6,828 nt of DNA from Leptolinea sp. (GTDB lineage: Bacteria; Chloroflexota; Anaerolineae; Anaerolineales; Anaerolineaceae): contig JALHEL010000092.1 in assembly GCA_022837205.1 (NCBI GenBank), positions 1-6,828 on the forward strand. Reading direction: 5' to 3'. The notes under the pieces are model-generated. The model was given only the letters and a program-made list of their open reading frames with translations. It searched no databases and was not told the origin of the DNA. A program made the position numbers and the translations under genes. Shown one piece after another: positions 1 through 5,758 of this stretch. The first letter of the stretch is position 1. Each line of letters opens with the position of its first letter.

Positions 1-43
1 AGTAATGATCGTTTACAGCATGTAACTTCCAAAAATTATCCAT
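1..43 (-). CDS. 5' end of an unidentified gene, cut by the left edge
   Basis: On the minus strand an ATG at 43-41 is preceded by AAGGGA with an 8-nt spacer, a good ribosome binding site. The reading frame stays open to the window edge and gives MDNFWKLHAVNDHY. It begins 40 nt after the stop of the MocA-like gene on the same strand, so the two are probably co-transcribed. Fourteen residues are too few to name a family. By context it could belong to a molybdenum hydroxylase or selenium-related cluster, but that is inference from the neighbour only. Confidence 0.55.
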   Translation of the reverse strand, partial: MDNFWKLHAVNDHY

Positions 44-59
44 TTTGTTTGTCCCTTAT

Positions 60-82
60 TTCCGTATATTTTTTACACGGAA
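60..82 (-). other. intercistronic hairpin after the mocA-like gene
   Basis: A 9-bp inverted repeat (60-68 with 74-82, one G-T pair, five-base loop) sits directly after the stop of the mocA-like gene and before the ribosome binding site of the next minus-strand gene. No T-run follows it on the minus strand (the next bases are ATAAGGG). It is therefore more likely an RNA-processing or stability hairpin, or a weak pause, than a full terminator. Confidence 0.4.
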
Positions 83-83
83 T

Positions 84-671
84 TTATTTTTTCGAATAAT
101 CGATCAGATCTTCTTTTGTGTCAATATCTCGGACGACAAAAGGATCCTTGACCTCGACATATTTTGCACCGTATTGCTTGATAATATTGCGTCCTCCCAG
201 ATCATTCGCCGGCTGATCGATTAATCCTTGAAAAGTCCAATGGGGAAACATGGTCGGGTTTCCGTTTTTTCCCTGATAGGTGGGCACAATTATACTTTCG
301 GGGTTCTTTTTTTGAACCTCTTCCAATTTCCGTAGAGTTCGGATTGAAACAAAGGGTTGATCAGCCAGCATTAAACAAGCGGCGTCGACTTCATTTTGAA
401 TGAGTTCAATTCCTTTTTTGAGAGAAGTCGATTGTCCGGATTGCCAATCCGGATTCTCAATGCAAAGAACAGGTAGTCCTTGCAGTTGAACCAAAATATC
501 ATCTTTTTGATATCCCAATACAACAATCACCGGTAAAAAGCCGGCTTGGAGGGCTTTTTCTGCCGAATAACGAACGACAGCCTTTCCGTTTAATCGAACC
601 AATAACTTATGTTGCTCGGCTTGAAAACGACTGCCGTTCCCTGCCGCCAATACGATTGATCCGATTTTCAT
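84..671 (-). CDS. mocA: MocA-like molybdenum cofactor cytidylyltransferase
   Basis: Predicted cytoplasmic nucleotidyltransferase of 195 aa, a usual length for the MocA/YgfJ group. These enzymes transfer CMP from CTP to molybdopterin-Mo, making the dinucleotide cofactor used by xanthine-dehydrogenase-type hydroxylases. Visible motifs are the N-terminal nucleotide-binding loop LAAGNGSRF (residues 8-16) with K23-L-L, the PDWQSGQSTSLKKG segment (74-87), ADQPFV (103-108, Asp104 a likely metal ligand), GNPTMFP (137-143) and DIDTKEDL near the C-terminus (182-189). An open frame extends to 722, but the ATG at 671 puts the start directly before the conserved beta-strand and has a purine-rich AGGGA upstream; the extra 17 residues look unlike the family. 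It is followed after 40 nt by another minus-strand gene. The broad NTP_transf_3 family also includes MobA (GMP transfer), so CTP and MCD specificity is inferred. The SsnA-type gene nearby supports the MocA choice. Confidence 0.8.
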   Translation of the reverse strand: MKIGSIVLAAGNGSRFQAEQHKLLVRLNGKAVVRYSAEKALQAGFLPVIVVLGYQKDDILVQLQGLPVLCIENPDWQSGQSTSLKKGIELIQNEVDAACLMLADQPFVSIRTLRKLEEVQKKNPESIIVPTYQGKNGNPTMFPHWTFQGLIDQPANDLGGRNIIKQYGAKYVEVKDPFVVRDIDTKEDLIDYSKK

Positions 672-711
672 AAACTTTTTCCCTGTTTCATTATGCCCTT
701 TTGCGCTTATT

Positions 712-717
712 ATTATA
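712..717 (-). promoter_or_regulatory. possible -10 box for the mocA-like gene
   Basis: A perfect TATAAT on the minus strand lies about 40 bp upstream of the ATG at 671, giving a leader of roughly 35 nt. I see no convincing -35 hexamer at 16-18 bp. The divergent membrane-protein gene starts at 764, so this short region must also hold its promoter, which I could not identify. Confidence 0.35.
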
Positions 718-763
718 TCCAATCCGTCGGCAGAAACATGGTCGACCCGGAAGGTATCATGAA

Positions 764-1483
764 ATGGGTAGAAAAATCAATCTGTTCAAAGAAATTTATC
801 CGAGTCCCGGAGAAAAGATCCTCATTTATACGGCGGGTATATGCTATATTTTATTTATTTCAATTGATTTCATAGAGTTTAATCCCTTTAATCTTTCGGC
901 GAAATTAAAATATTTATCAATTTGGATTTGCTTCGGAATTACACTGTTTCGATTTTTCTCAATCAATCGCCCCGGTTGTTCTATGGAAAAGAAGATCGGC
1001 TGGATTAATATAACGGCATTTTTCTTTACACTCAGCGCCGATTACTTTCTTCTTTTTACCGAACAATACGGTTTGGGAATTACGCTTTTTTGCGGAGTTC
1101 ATATAGCGCGCTTATATCTTTTTTCGACGCATAAGAAAGGAACTGAAATTATTTTTTGGGAAGCTTTCTTTGCTTCTCTCATCTTTTTTGTTTGTCGATC
1201 CTTCATAATCGCTATAGCTTCGTTCTATGGGTTTTTAATCCTGACAGTGACAATAATGTCTTTTCGGAAGCTGACATTTTTAGCGGATCGCTACCCCGTT
1301 TCAAAATATTTGCTTCGGTTGGGCATGATTTTGTTTTGCCTCTGTGACATCTGTGTTGCCGTATACAATTTTCCCGGTTCAAGTTATTTTATTTCGCGGT
1401 TAAGCGGCTTCTTAATATGGTTTTTCTATTTACCGGCTCAGTTGTTAATCTCTTTTCTGATACCGCCACCCCTATCAAAATAA
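764..1483 (+). CDS. YhhN/lysoplasmalogenase-like integral membrane protein
   Basis: A 239-aa, very hydrophobic protein with about eight predicted membrane segments (near 19-36, 50-66, 80-98, 104-121, 131-149, 150-167, 184-202 and 212-233). It carries the marks of the YhhN family: an acidic residue in SADYFLLF (Asp93), a His in GVHIARLY (His113), LCDICVAV with Asp195 inside a membrane segment, and the C-terminal WFFYLPAQ (219-226). Characterised members hydrolyse the vinyl-ether bond of lysoplasmalogens (TMEM86B, Legionella YhhN). Whether this divergent protein does so is inference. The frame is open from a TTG at 701, but the ATG at 764 has GGAAGG nine bases upstream and is preferred. It diverges from the mocA-like gene and converges on ssnA, so it is a single-gene unit between two molybdenum/selenium-type genes. 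Confidence 0.65.
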   Translation: MGRKINLFKEIYPSPGEKILIYTAGICYILFISIDFIEFNPFNLSAKLKYLSIWICFGITLFRFFSINRPGCSMEKKIGWINITAFFFTLSADYFLLFTEQYGLGITLFCGVHIARLYLFSTHKKGTEIIFWEAFFASLIFFVCRSFIIAIASFYGFLILTVTIMSFRKLTFLADRYPVSKYLLRLGMILFCLCDICVAVYNFPGSSYFISRLSGFLIWFFYLPAQLLISFLIPPPLSK

Positions 1484-1522
1484 ATAATCCGCCGAATTCT
1501 ATCTCTGGCGGATTATTTATTT
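1478..1522. terminator. bidirectional terminator between convergent genes
   Basis: A perfect 16-bp inverted repeat (1478-1493 with 1507-1522) with a 13-nt loop. The loop-proximal core is GCC/GGC-rich and the outer arms are A/T-rich, so both strands get a T-rich tail (ATTATTTATTT). It contains the stop codon of the membrane-protein gene and lies 17 nt beyond the stop of ssnA, so it can end both transcripts. Confidence 0.85.
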
Positions 1523-1539
1523 CTGTCTTTTATTTGATT

Positions 1540-2898
1540 TTATTTGACGCCGTGATAAGCATTAAATTTTTTCCAAACTTCGGGATATTTCTTTAAGGAT
1601 CTGGCACAAATTTCTTTTTCATCCATTGTGGTTAATTCGCGATTTTTCATCAAAATCTTCCCGTTGACGATTGTTGTCGTAATCATCCTTTCGTTGAATC
1701 CGAAAATGATGTGCCAAGGAATATTTCCCGCATTCAAATCGTCAAATGGTCGATATTCGACCAGGATTATATCCGCAGGTGCACCGGGGACAATCTTGCC
1801 GAATTTTTCTCCGTATCCGAAGGATTGTCCCGCAAGTCGGGAATTATTGTAAATCGCCATTTCCTGTACATCATAACCGTTCATCCTTCGCGGATCCCGA
1901 TTCATTACTTTATGCAGAAAATATGCGGCTTTCCACTCACTCCACATATCAAAAGTAAAGCCGTCATTTCCCAGACAGACATTCATCCCATTGGCTAACA
2001 TGGATTCAACTTGCGCCGCTCCTACCGCATTATTCATATTTGAGCGCGGTTGATGAGAGATCCATGTACCTGTTTCCTTCAACATCTCCATTTCAGCGGC
2101 ATCAACATGCACCGCATGTGCAACAATCGTCTTGTCTCCCAAAATGTGATGATCATAAAGCCGTTTCCCGCAGCGTTGATTAAACCGATACAAACTGTCC
2201 CATTCGTCCTCCTGGGATTCGGCGAGATGAACATGAAATCCAAAACCTTCCGGAATCGCAGCGGCGCAATCCGAAAGTGTGTCTTCATCTACCGATAAAC
2301 AGGCATGTATACCGAAAGTTCCCGAAAGACGTCCATCAAGGGTATAACCGGATTTGACTCTCTTCAGAAATCGAACATTTTCTCTAATTCCCGCTTTGGT
2401 TCCGTCTTTTCCGTTTCGGTCTGTTACTTCATAACATAGAGAAGCCCGGATACCGCTCTTATCAACCACGTCAGCGATAACATCCAACGATCCGTCGATG
2501 AATTCCGGTGATGCATGGTGATCAAATAGCGTTGTACAACCGGATTTGATTGCGTCTATGATAAATACTTCCGCTGATAAACGCGTGCTTTCTTCATCCA
2601 AAGATCGATCCAGTTTATACCAAAGATTATCCAATATCTCCGGAAAATCTTTCGCCGGTTTCCCGGGAATCGCCAATCCTCTTGAATATGCTCCGTAAAA
2701 ATGGGTATGGGCGCAAATACTACCGGGCATTAATAATTGATCATCGGCATTTATTTTTTCCTCATCAGGATATTTTTTCAGCAGTAAATCACTTGAACCG
2801 ACCTCTTGAATCACTCCGTCTTTGATATAAACTCCGGAATTTTCAAGAATCCGATTGGGTTTTTCCCAAGTAACTACTTTAGCGTTATAGATTAACAT
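1540..2898 (-). CDS. ssnA: SsnA-type amidohydrolase (selenium/molybdenum hydroxylase-associated)
   Basis: A 452-aa metal-dependent hydrolase of the amidohydrolase superfamily (ATZ/TRZ-like deaminases), cytosolic. The catalytic set is intact: HTH metal ligands at 64-66, the FHVHLAE motif (His224 ligand, Glu227), His261 in VAHAVH, and Asp312 in GND. The LDRSLDEES segment (96-104), SGCTTLFDHHASPEFIDGS (119-137) and RSNMNN (285-290) closely match what I recall of E. coli SsnA, which sets it apart from guanine deaminase and chlorohydrolases. The ATG at 2898 has AAGGAG six bases upstream. SsnA genes typically sit in clusters for selenium-dependent molybdenum hydroxylases and purine or related heterocycle breakdown. 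The exact substrate is not established; deamination of a purine-like ring is inferred. The gene is preceded by a long structured leader and ends at the shared terminator. Confidence 0.9.
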   Translation of the reverse strand: MLIYNAKVVTWEKPNRILENSGVYIKDGVIQEVGSSDLLLKKYPDEEKINADDQLLMPGSICAHTHFYGAYSRGLAIPGKPAKDFPEILDNLWYKLDRSLDEESTRLSAEVFIIDAIKSGCTTLFDHHASPEFIDGSLDVIADVVDKSGIRASLCYEVTDRNGKDGTKAGIRENVRFLKRVKSGYTLDGRLSGTFGIHACLSVDEDTLSDCAAAIPEGFGFHVHLAESQEDEWDSLYRFNQRCGKRLYDHHILGDKTIVAHAVHVDAAEMEMLKETGTWISHQPRSNMNNAVGAAQVESMLANGMNVCLGNDGFTFDMWSEWKAAYFLHKVMNRDPRRMNGYDVQEMAIYNNSRLAGQSFGYGEKFGKIVPGAPADIILVEYRPFDDLNAGNIPWHIIFGFNERMITTTIVNGKILMKNRELTTMDEKEICARSLKKYPEVWKKFNAYHGVK

Positions 2899-3091
2899 TA
2901 TTTTCTCCTTTTTTCTCTTGAATTTTGGACTTCAGGAAAATAAAAGACTTTTTATAACGAGAAGAGCTTTATTTCGTATAAAAAGTCTTTCAGTAAATCG
3001 GATAAAATCCATCAGCTCCTCACAGTCTCCCGGCGGCGCTTTTCGATGGGAATCACCAACGCCGATGTAAATAAAATACACCGACCTCCGT
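2899..3091 (-). promoter_or_regulatory. structured 5' leader of ssnA, candidate cis-regulatory RNA
   Basis: The predicted ssnA transcript starts near 3091, giving a leader of about 190 nt. In transcript order it can fold into: a 7-bp hairpin (3077-3083 with 3063-3069, loop of seven); a composite hairpin with CGGCG (3064-3060) paired to CGCCG (3038-3034), enclosing six more pairs (3059-3054 with 3048-3043) around an AUUCC loop; and a terminator-like hairpin at 2990-2943, followed by the ribosome binding site. The first two share the pair 3063-3064, so they compete or stack. A GC-rich folded part followed by an A/T-rich terminator and then the gene is riboswitch- or attenuator-like. I could not match it to TPP, cobalamin, SAM, purine, FMN, lysine, ZTP or fluoride core motifs. 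No protein-coding gene is supported here. Confidence 0.5.
2943..2990 (-). terminator. terminator-like hairpin in the ssnA leader
   Basis: A perfect 14-bp inverted repeat (2943-2956 with 2977-2990), extended by three pairs (2958-2960 with 2974-2976) past a single bulged A and closing a 13-nt loop. In the ssnA direction it is followed by TTATTTTCC, so transcription could stop about 45 nt before the ssnA start codon. The stem is mostly A/T with only a few G/C pairs, so it may be a conditional or weak terminator. Confidence 0.5.
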
Positions 3092-3097
3092 ATTTTC

Positions 3098-3126
3098 ATT
3101 GTAGCATTTTCCAAGTTGTCTTACAA
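3098..3126 (-). promoter_or_regulatory. sigma70-type promoter for ssnA
   Basis: On the minus strand a -35 box TTGTAA (3126-3121), a 17-bp spacer and a -10 box TACAAT (3103-3098), with TGC directly before it (extended -10). Transcription should start near 3091, exactly where the structured part of the leader begins. Confidence 0.65.
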
Positions 3127-3127
3127 T

Positions 3128-3383
3128 CTTTTATTGGTTATTTTTATCACTATTTCTCATTACATCTTTCATGTATAACGAGATATTTATAATTCTTTGG
3201 TCAAAAAATAACGGCATAAAAAGATGTTATGAAGGTGATGGAAAATTTTTAAAGGACCGCTCGATGAACCAAAGCGGCACGATTCAACTTTATCTATGAT
3301 GTATACGAACTATCTTTCTCTGTGAACCAAATCAAATTCTTTCACTCGATACACTTAGAATTATCACACCCCTTCTCCCGACA
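3128..3383. other. gene-free intergenic stretch
   Basis: About 250 bp of A/T-rich sequence between the ssnA promoter and the tRNA promoter. I see no credible coding frame. A TATAAT lies on the plus strand at 3188-3193 but lacks a -35 box. There is a small 5-bp inverted repeat at 3257-3261 and 3273-3277, and a nine-base direct repeat TGAACCAAA at 3265 and 3323. All of these are within what chance would give. Confidence 0.5.
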
Positions 3384-3413
3384 TTGCATAAAATCAAAAA
3401 GGTAGATTATAAT
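3384..3413 (+). promoter_or_regulatory. promoter of the tRNA-Pro gene
   Basis: A -35 box TTGCAT (3384-3389), an 18-bp spacer and a consensus -10 TATAAT (3408-3413). Transcription should begin around 3420, a few bases before the mature tRNA 5' end at 3427. Confidence 0.75.
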
Positions 3414-3426
3414 AACGGACGTCGTT

Positions 3427-3501
3427 CGGGGCGTGGCTCAGTCCGGATAGAGTGCACGGTTCGGGTCCGTGAGGTCGGCGGTTCAAATCCGCCCGCCCCG
3501 A
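3427..3501 (+). tRNA. tRNA-Pro(CGG)
   Basis: A complete cloverleaf: acceptor stem CGGGGCG (3427-3433) with CGCCCCG (3494-3500), D-stem GCTC with GAGT, anticodon stem CACGG/CCGTG (3455-3459 with 3467-3471) around the loop TTCGGGT, variable loop AGGTC, and T-arm GGCGG-TTCAAAT-CCGCC (3477-3493). The anticodon at 3462-3464 is CGG, which reads the proline codon CCG, and G37 follows it. The discriminator is A. The 3' CCA is not encoded (ACA follows), so it must be added after transcription. The gene has its own promoter and terminator and is a single-gene unit. Confidence 0.96.
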
Positions 3502-3504
3502 CAC

Positions 3505-3532
3505 AAAACACCTCTAAACAAGGTGTTTTTTT
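3505..3532 (+). terminator. intrinsic terminator of the tRNA-Pro gene
   Basis: ACACCT (3508-3513) pairs with AGGTGT (3521-3526) around a seven-base loop. The flanking A-run and T-run extend the stem, and seven Ts follow. It lies directly after the tRNA 3' end. Confidence 0.85.
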
Positions 3533-3579
3533 ATTCAAATTTCCATTTTAATGAATTGTCTTACAATAGGCAAAAAACC

Positions 3580-3607
3580 TTTACGGATCAGATCTTTACG
3601 TTACAAT
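3580..3607 (+). promoter_or_regulatory. possible promoter of the DUF1015 gene
   Basis: TTTACG (3580-3585), a 16-bp spacer and TACAAT (3602-3607) upstream of the ATG at 3650, giving a leader of about 36 nt. The tRNA terminator lies upstream, so a separate promoter is expected here. Both boxes are imperfect. Confidence 0.5.
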
Positions 3608-3649
3608 TACTTGAAATTCGAATAATCATTCATCGGAGCGGAAAAAGAA

Positions 3650-4960
3650 ATGAGCAAACCAACCATCATCAGCAGTCCCGAAATTTTACTTCCCAACAAA
3701 AATGTCGATCTGACAAAATGGGCAACCATCGCTTGCGACCAATTCACGTCCAATAAAGCCTATTGGGATGAAGTGGAATCAATCGTGGGGGATTCTCCCT
3801 CAACGTTGAAAATCACATTTCCCGAATATTATCTCGGAAAAATCGATGAGGCGAAAAAGATTCAAGAGATTCAGGATACGATGTACCGATATTTGAGAGA
3901 TAACTTATTTGTTACTCACAATGGGATGATATTGGTTGAAAGACAAATTCATAACGGATTACGTTATGGGTTACTTACAACCATCGATTTGGAAGAGTAC
4001 GATTACAATCGCACTTCGACCAGTTGGATTCGAGCAACGGAAGGAACGGTTGCGGAGCGTATTCCGCCTCGCGTGCGAATTCGAGAAGGTGCTCCTCTGG
4101 AGGTGCCTCACATTCTCGTATTAATCGATGATGACCAAAAGCGACTGATAGAACCACTGATTGCCCAAAAGGAATCTCTTCCGGTTCTATACGATTTTGA
4201 CCTGATGCTAAACAGCGGACATGTGAAAGGCTATTCATTGGCAGACCCCGAACTGGAACAAAATATTATGGATGTAATTGCCAAATGCCAATCGGATGAA
4301 GAAATTACCAGAAAATATGGTCCGGTGAGTGAAAAAAACAGGATTCTCTTCGCGATCGGTGACGGGAATCACTCCCTGGCGACCGCTAAAGCAATCTGGG
4401 AAAAACATAAATCGGAATGGGGAATGAATCATCCCGCACGCTATGCCTTGGTTGAAATTGAAAATCTGCATGATCCGGTACTGGAATTTGAACCGATTCA
4501 CCGTGCTCTTTTCCATGAAACAAAATCATTAATAAGCCTTCTCGGAGATTATTTCCAAGACTCGATGGATGTCACTGAGATGAAATCCATGGAACAGTTA
4601 TTTGCCGATATCGACCATACGCCGGATGGCGTTCAAGCTTTCGGAGTTCTCGAATCGGGAAAATATTATAAAGTAGTACTAAACCGCTGTTCTTCTGCGT
4701 TATGTGTCGGCTCAGTCCAACAATTCTTGGATCGATGTAAGTCGGATCACGGTTTTGAAGAAATCGATTATATCCATGGGAAAGAGGATTTAATACATAT
4801 TTCTTCTTTGGAAGGCAATGCCGGTATCTATCTTCCGCCCGTCCAAAAAAACGGGTTTTTTCAGAGTATTATTAATGACGGTGCTTTACCGCGTAAGACT
4901 TTTTCGATGGGTGAAGCACATGAAAAGCGGTTTTATATTGAATGCAGACGTATTTTATAG
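3650..4960 (+). CDS. DUF1015 (COG4198) family protein
   Basis: A 436-aa soluble protein, full length for the family, with no signal peptide or membrane segment. Recognisable DUF1015 marks are the N-terminal VDLTKWATIACDQF segment (19-32), a charged stretch WIRATEGTVAERIPPR (126-141), the central FAIGDGNHSLATAKAIWE motif (234-251), HRALF (284-288), IDYIHG (372-377) and LPRKTFSMG (413-421). The family has no settled biochemical role. The GDGNHS...A motif resembles the DG-H-R--A box of ParB/sulfiredoxin-fold proteins, which include the free-serine kinases SerK and SbnI, and I recall many DUF1015 genes lying beside serA/serC. A nucleotide-binding or serine-kinase role is therefore a hypothesis only. 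No serine biosynthesis gene is visible here. The ATG at 3650 has GGAG eleven bases upstream, plus a closer purine tract. I see no clear terminator after it. Confidence 0.85.
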   Translation: MSKPTIISSPEILLPNKNVDLTKWATIACDQFTSNKAYWDEVESIVGDSPSTLKITFPEYYLGKIDEAKKIQEIQDTMYRYLRDNLFVTHNGMILVERQIHNGLRYGLLTTIDLEEYDYNRTSTSWIRATEGTVAERIPPRVRIREGAPLEVPHILVLIDDDQKRLIEPLIAQKESLPVLYDFDLMLNSGHVKGYSLADPELEQNIMDVIAKCQSDEEITRKYGPVSEKNRILFAIGDGNHSLATAKAIWEKHKSEWGMNHPARYALVEIENLHDPVLEFEPIHRALFHETKSLISLLGDYFQDSMDVTEMKSMEQLFADIDHTPDGVQAFGVLESGKYYKVVLNRCSSALCVGSVQQFLDRCKSDHGFEEIDYIHGKEDLIHISSLEGNAGIYLPPVQKNGFFQSIINDGALPRKTFSMGEAHEKRFYIECRRIL

Positions 4961-5003
4961 GCTGGAATTTGCTCAAAAAATAATTGTATGAAACTTTCGA
5001 TAT

Positions 5004-5022
5004 AAATTAAGCGTCTTAATTT
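5004..5022. repeat. 19-bp palindrome, candidate operator
   Basis: A perfect inverted repeat: AAATTAAG (5004-5011), a three-base centre CGT, and CTTAATTT (5015-5022). It covers the place where a -35 box would lie and touches the TG of the extended -10. Its size and symmetry suit a dimeric repressor or activator site. Its A/T richness also allows chance. Confidence 0.4.
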
Positions 5023-5030
5023 GGTACAAT
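5022..5030 (+). promoter_or_regulatory. extended -10 promoter for the Ig-like protein operon
   Basis: TGG directly followed by TACAAT (5025-5030) forms an extended -10 element 37 bp before the start codon at 5067. The position 17 bp upstream (ATAAAT) is a poor -35 match, as expected when an extended -10 or an activator carries recognition. Confidence 0.55.
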
Positions 5031-5066
5031 ACTTGAAATACAATGTAAAGAATTATGGAGGATTCC

Positions 5067-5744
5067 ATGAAAAATCGAAAAAAACTGGCATTGGCCGGAT
5101 TATTGATCATTGTTTTGTCTATCTTGATGGTTTCCTGTGGTTCAAGGCCGACACCGGAGCCTACTGTTGATGTGAATGTATTAGCGACCAATGCAGCTCA
5201 AACCATTGAAGCGAGATTTACAGAAACAGCTTTAGCAAAACCGACCGATACTCCGCAGCCGACTTATACCCCGGTTTCTTATACTCCTACAACGAGTTCC
5301 GCACCGATCACGTTACCTACGGCCGGAACAGGTGGCAGCGTCTCTATCCCGACAATCGCACAACAGCCTACCGCAATCGTCAATTTGCCGACGGCTACTT
5401 TATCCGCGGTCGGAGATAAAGCCGTTTGGGCTGATCAAAGCATAAAAGACGGCACACACTTCGCACCGGGAGAAAGTGCGGATCTTACATGGTATATCAC
5501 AAATGTCGGTACGACAACCTGGACTACCGATTATTCGGTTCGATTCTTTACGGGAACAAACTTTGCAAAAGCCGGGAATACCCGTTATTATCTTCCCAAG
5601 CCGGTAGCGCCTCAGGAAACAGGCCAGGTTACCATCGATATTGTTGCTCCGACCACACCGGGGGAATACAAGATGGCATGGGTTCTGTCAAATGCTGAAG
5701 ACCATAACTTCTATACAGTCGATATCACGATTATTGTTGATTGA
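5067..5744 (+). CDS. lipoprotein with C-terminal NBR1/FW-type Ig-like domain
   Basis: A 225-aa predicted surface lipoprotein. The N-terminus has Lys/Arg residues, a hydrophobic stretch (7-22) and MVSC with Cys24 as the lipidation site. A segment rich in Ala and Thr (36-58) is followed by a Pro/Thr linker (59-112), a probable flexible cell-wall spacer. Residues 119-225 match the NBR1-type Ig-like (four-tryptophan, FW) domain: DGT-F-PG, W142, N-VG----W152, AP-TPG-Y---W205-L and a closing TIIVD. Three of the four signature Trp positions seem to be kept. The eukaryotic domain binds partner proteins; the bacterial ligands are unknown to me. The start is the ATG at 5067, because GGAGG lies five bases upstream. 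An earlier in-frame ATG at 5055 overlaps that site and lacks its own. It is the first gene of a likely operon, 14 nt before a related gene. Confidence 0.85.
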   Translation: MKNRKKLALAGLLIIVLSILMVSCGSRPTPEPTVDVNVLATNAAQTIEARFTETALAKPTDTPQPTYTPVSYTPTTSSAPITLPTAGTGGSVSIPTIAQQPTAIVNLPTATLSAVGDKAVWADQSIKDGTHFAPGESADLTWYITNVGTTTWTTDYSVRFFTGTNFAKAGNTRYYLPKPVAPQETGQVTIDIVAPTTPGEYKMAWVLSNAEDHNFYTVDITIIVD

Positions 5745-5758
5745 CGGAAAGATACGAT

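Noticed and set aside
1628..2298. Several plus-strand and minus-strand open frames overlapping ssnA
   Set aside because: They are shadows of the intact SsnA reading frame, which carries all catalytic motifs. None has a ribosome binding site or family resemblance.
2932..3114. A 60-codon minus-strand open frame in the ssnA leader
   Set aside because: Its ATG codons lie in or next to the predicted -10 region with no ribosome binding site, and the frame runs through the terminator-like hairpin. The product matches nothing I know. The region is better explained as a structured leader.
3231..3299. Tiny frames with plausible ribosome binding sites, such as ATG at 3264 after AAAGGA (11 codons)
   Set aside because: Very short, without recognisable product, promoter or conservation evidence; such combinations arise by chance in A/T-rich DNA.
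3494..3540. Possible integration site at the tRNA-Pro 3' end
   Set aside because: No second copy of the tRNA 3' end and no integrase or phage gene is visible in the window.
4838..4861. Terminator-like CCCGT/ACGGG stem with A7 and T6 runs inside the DUF1015 gene
   Set aside because: Only five base pairs, and the reading frame continues with conserved C-terminal residues. The homopolymer runs follow from Lys and Phe codons, and no frameshift is apparent.
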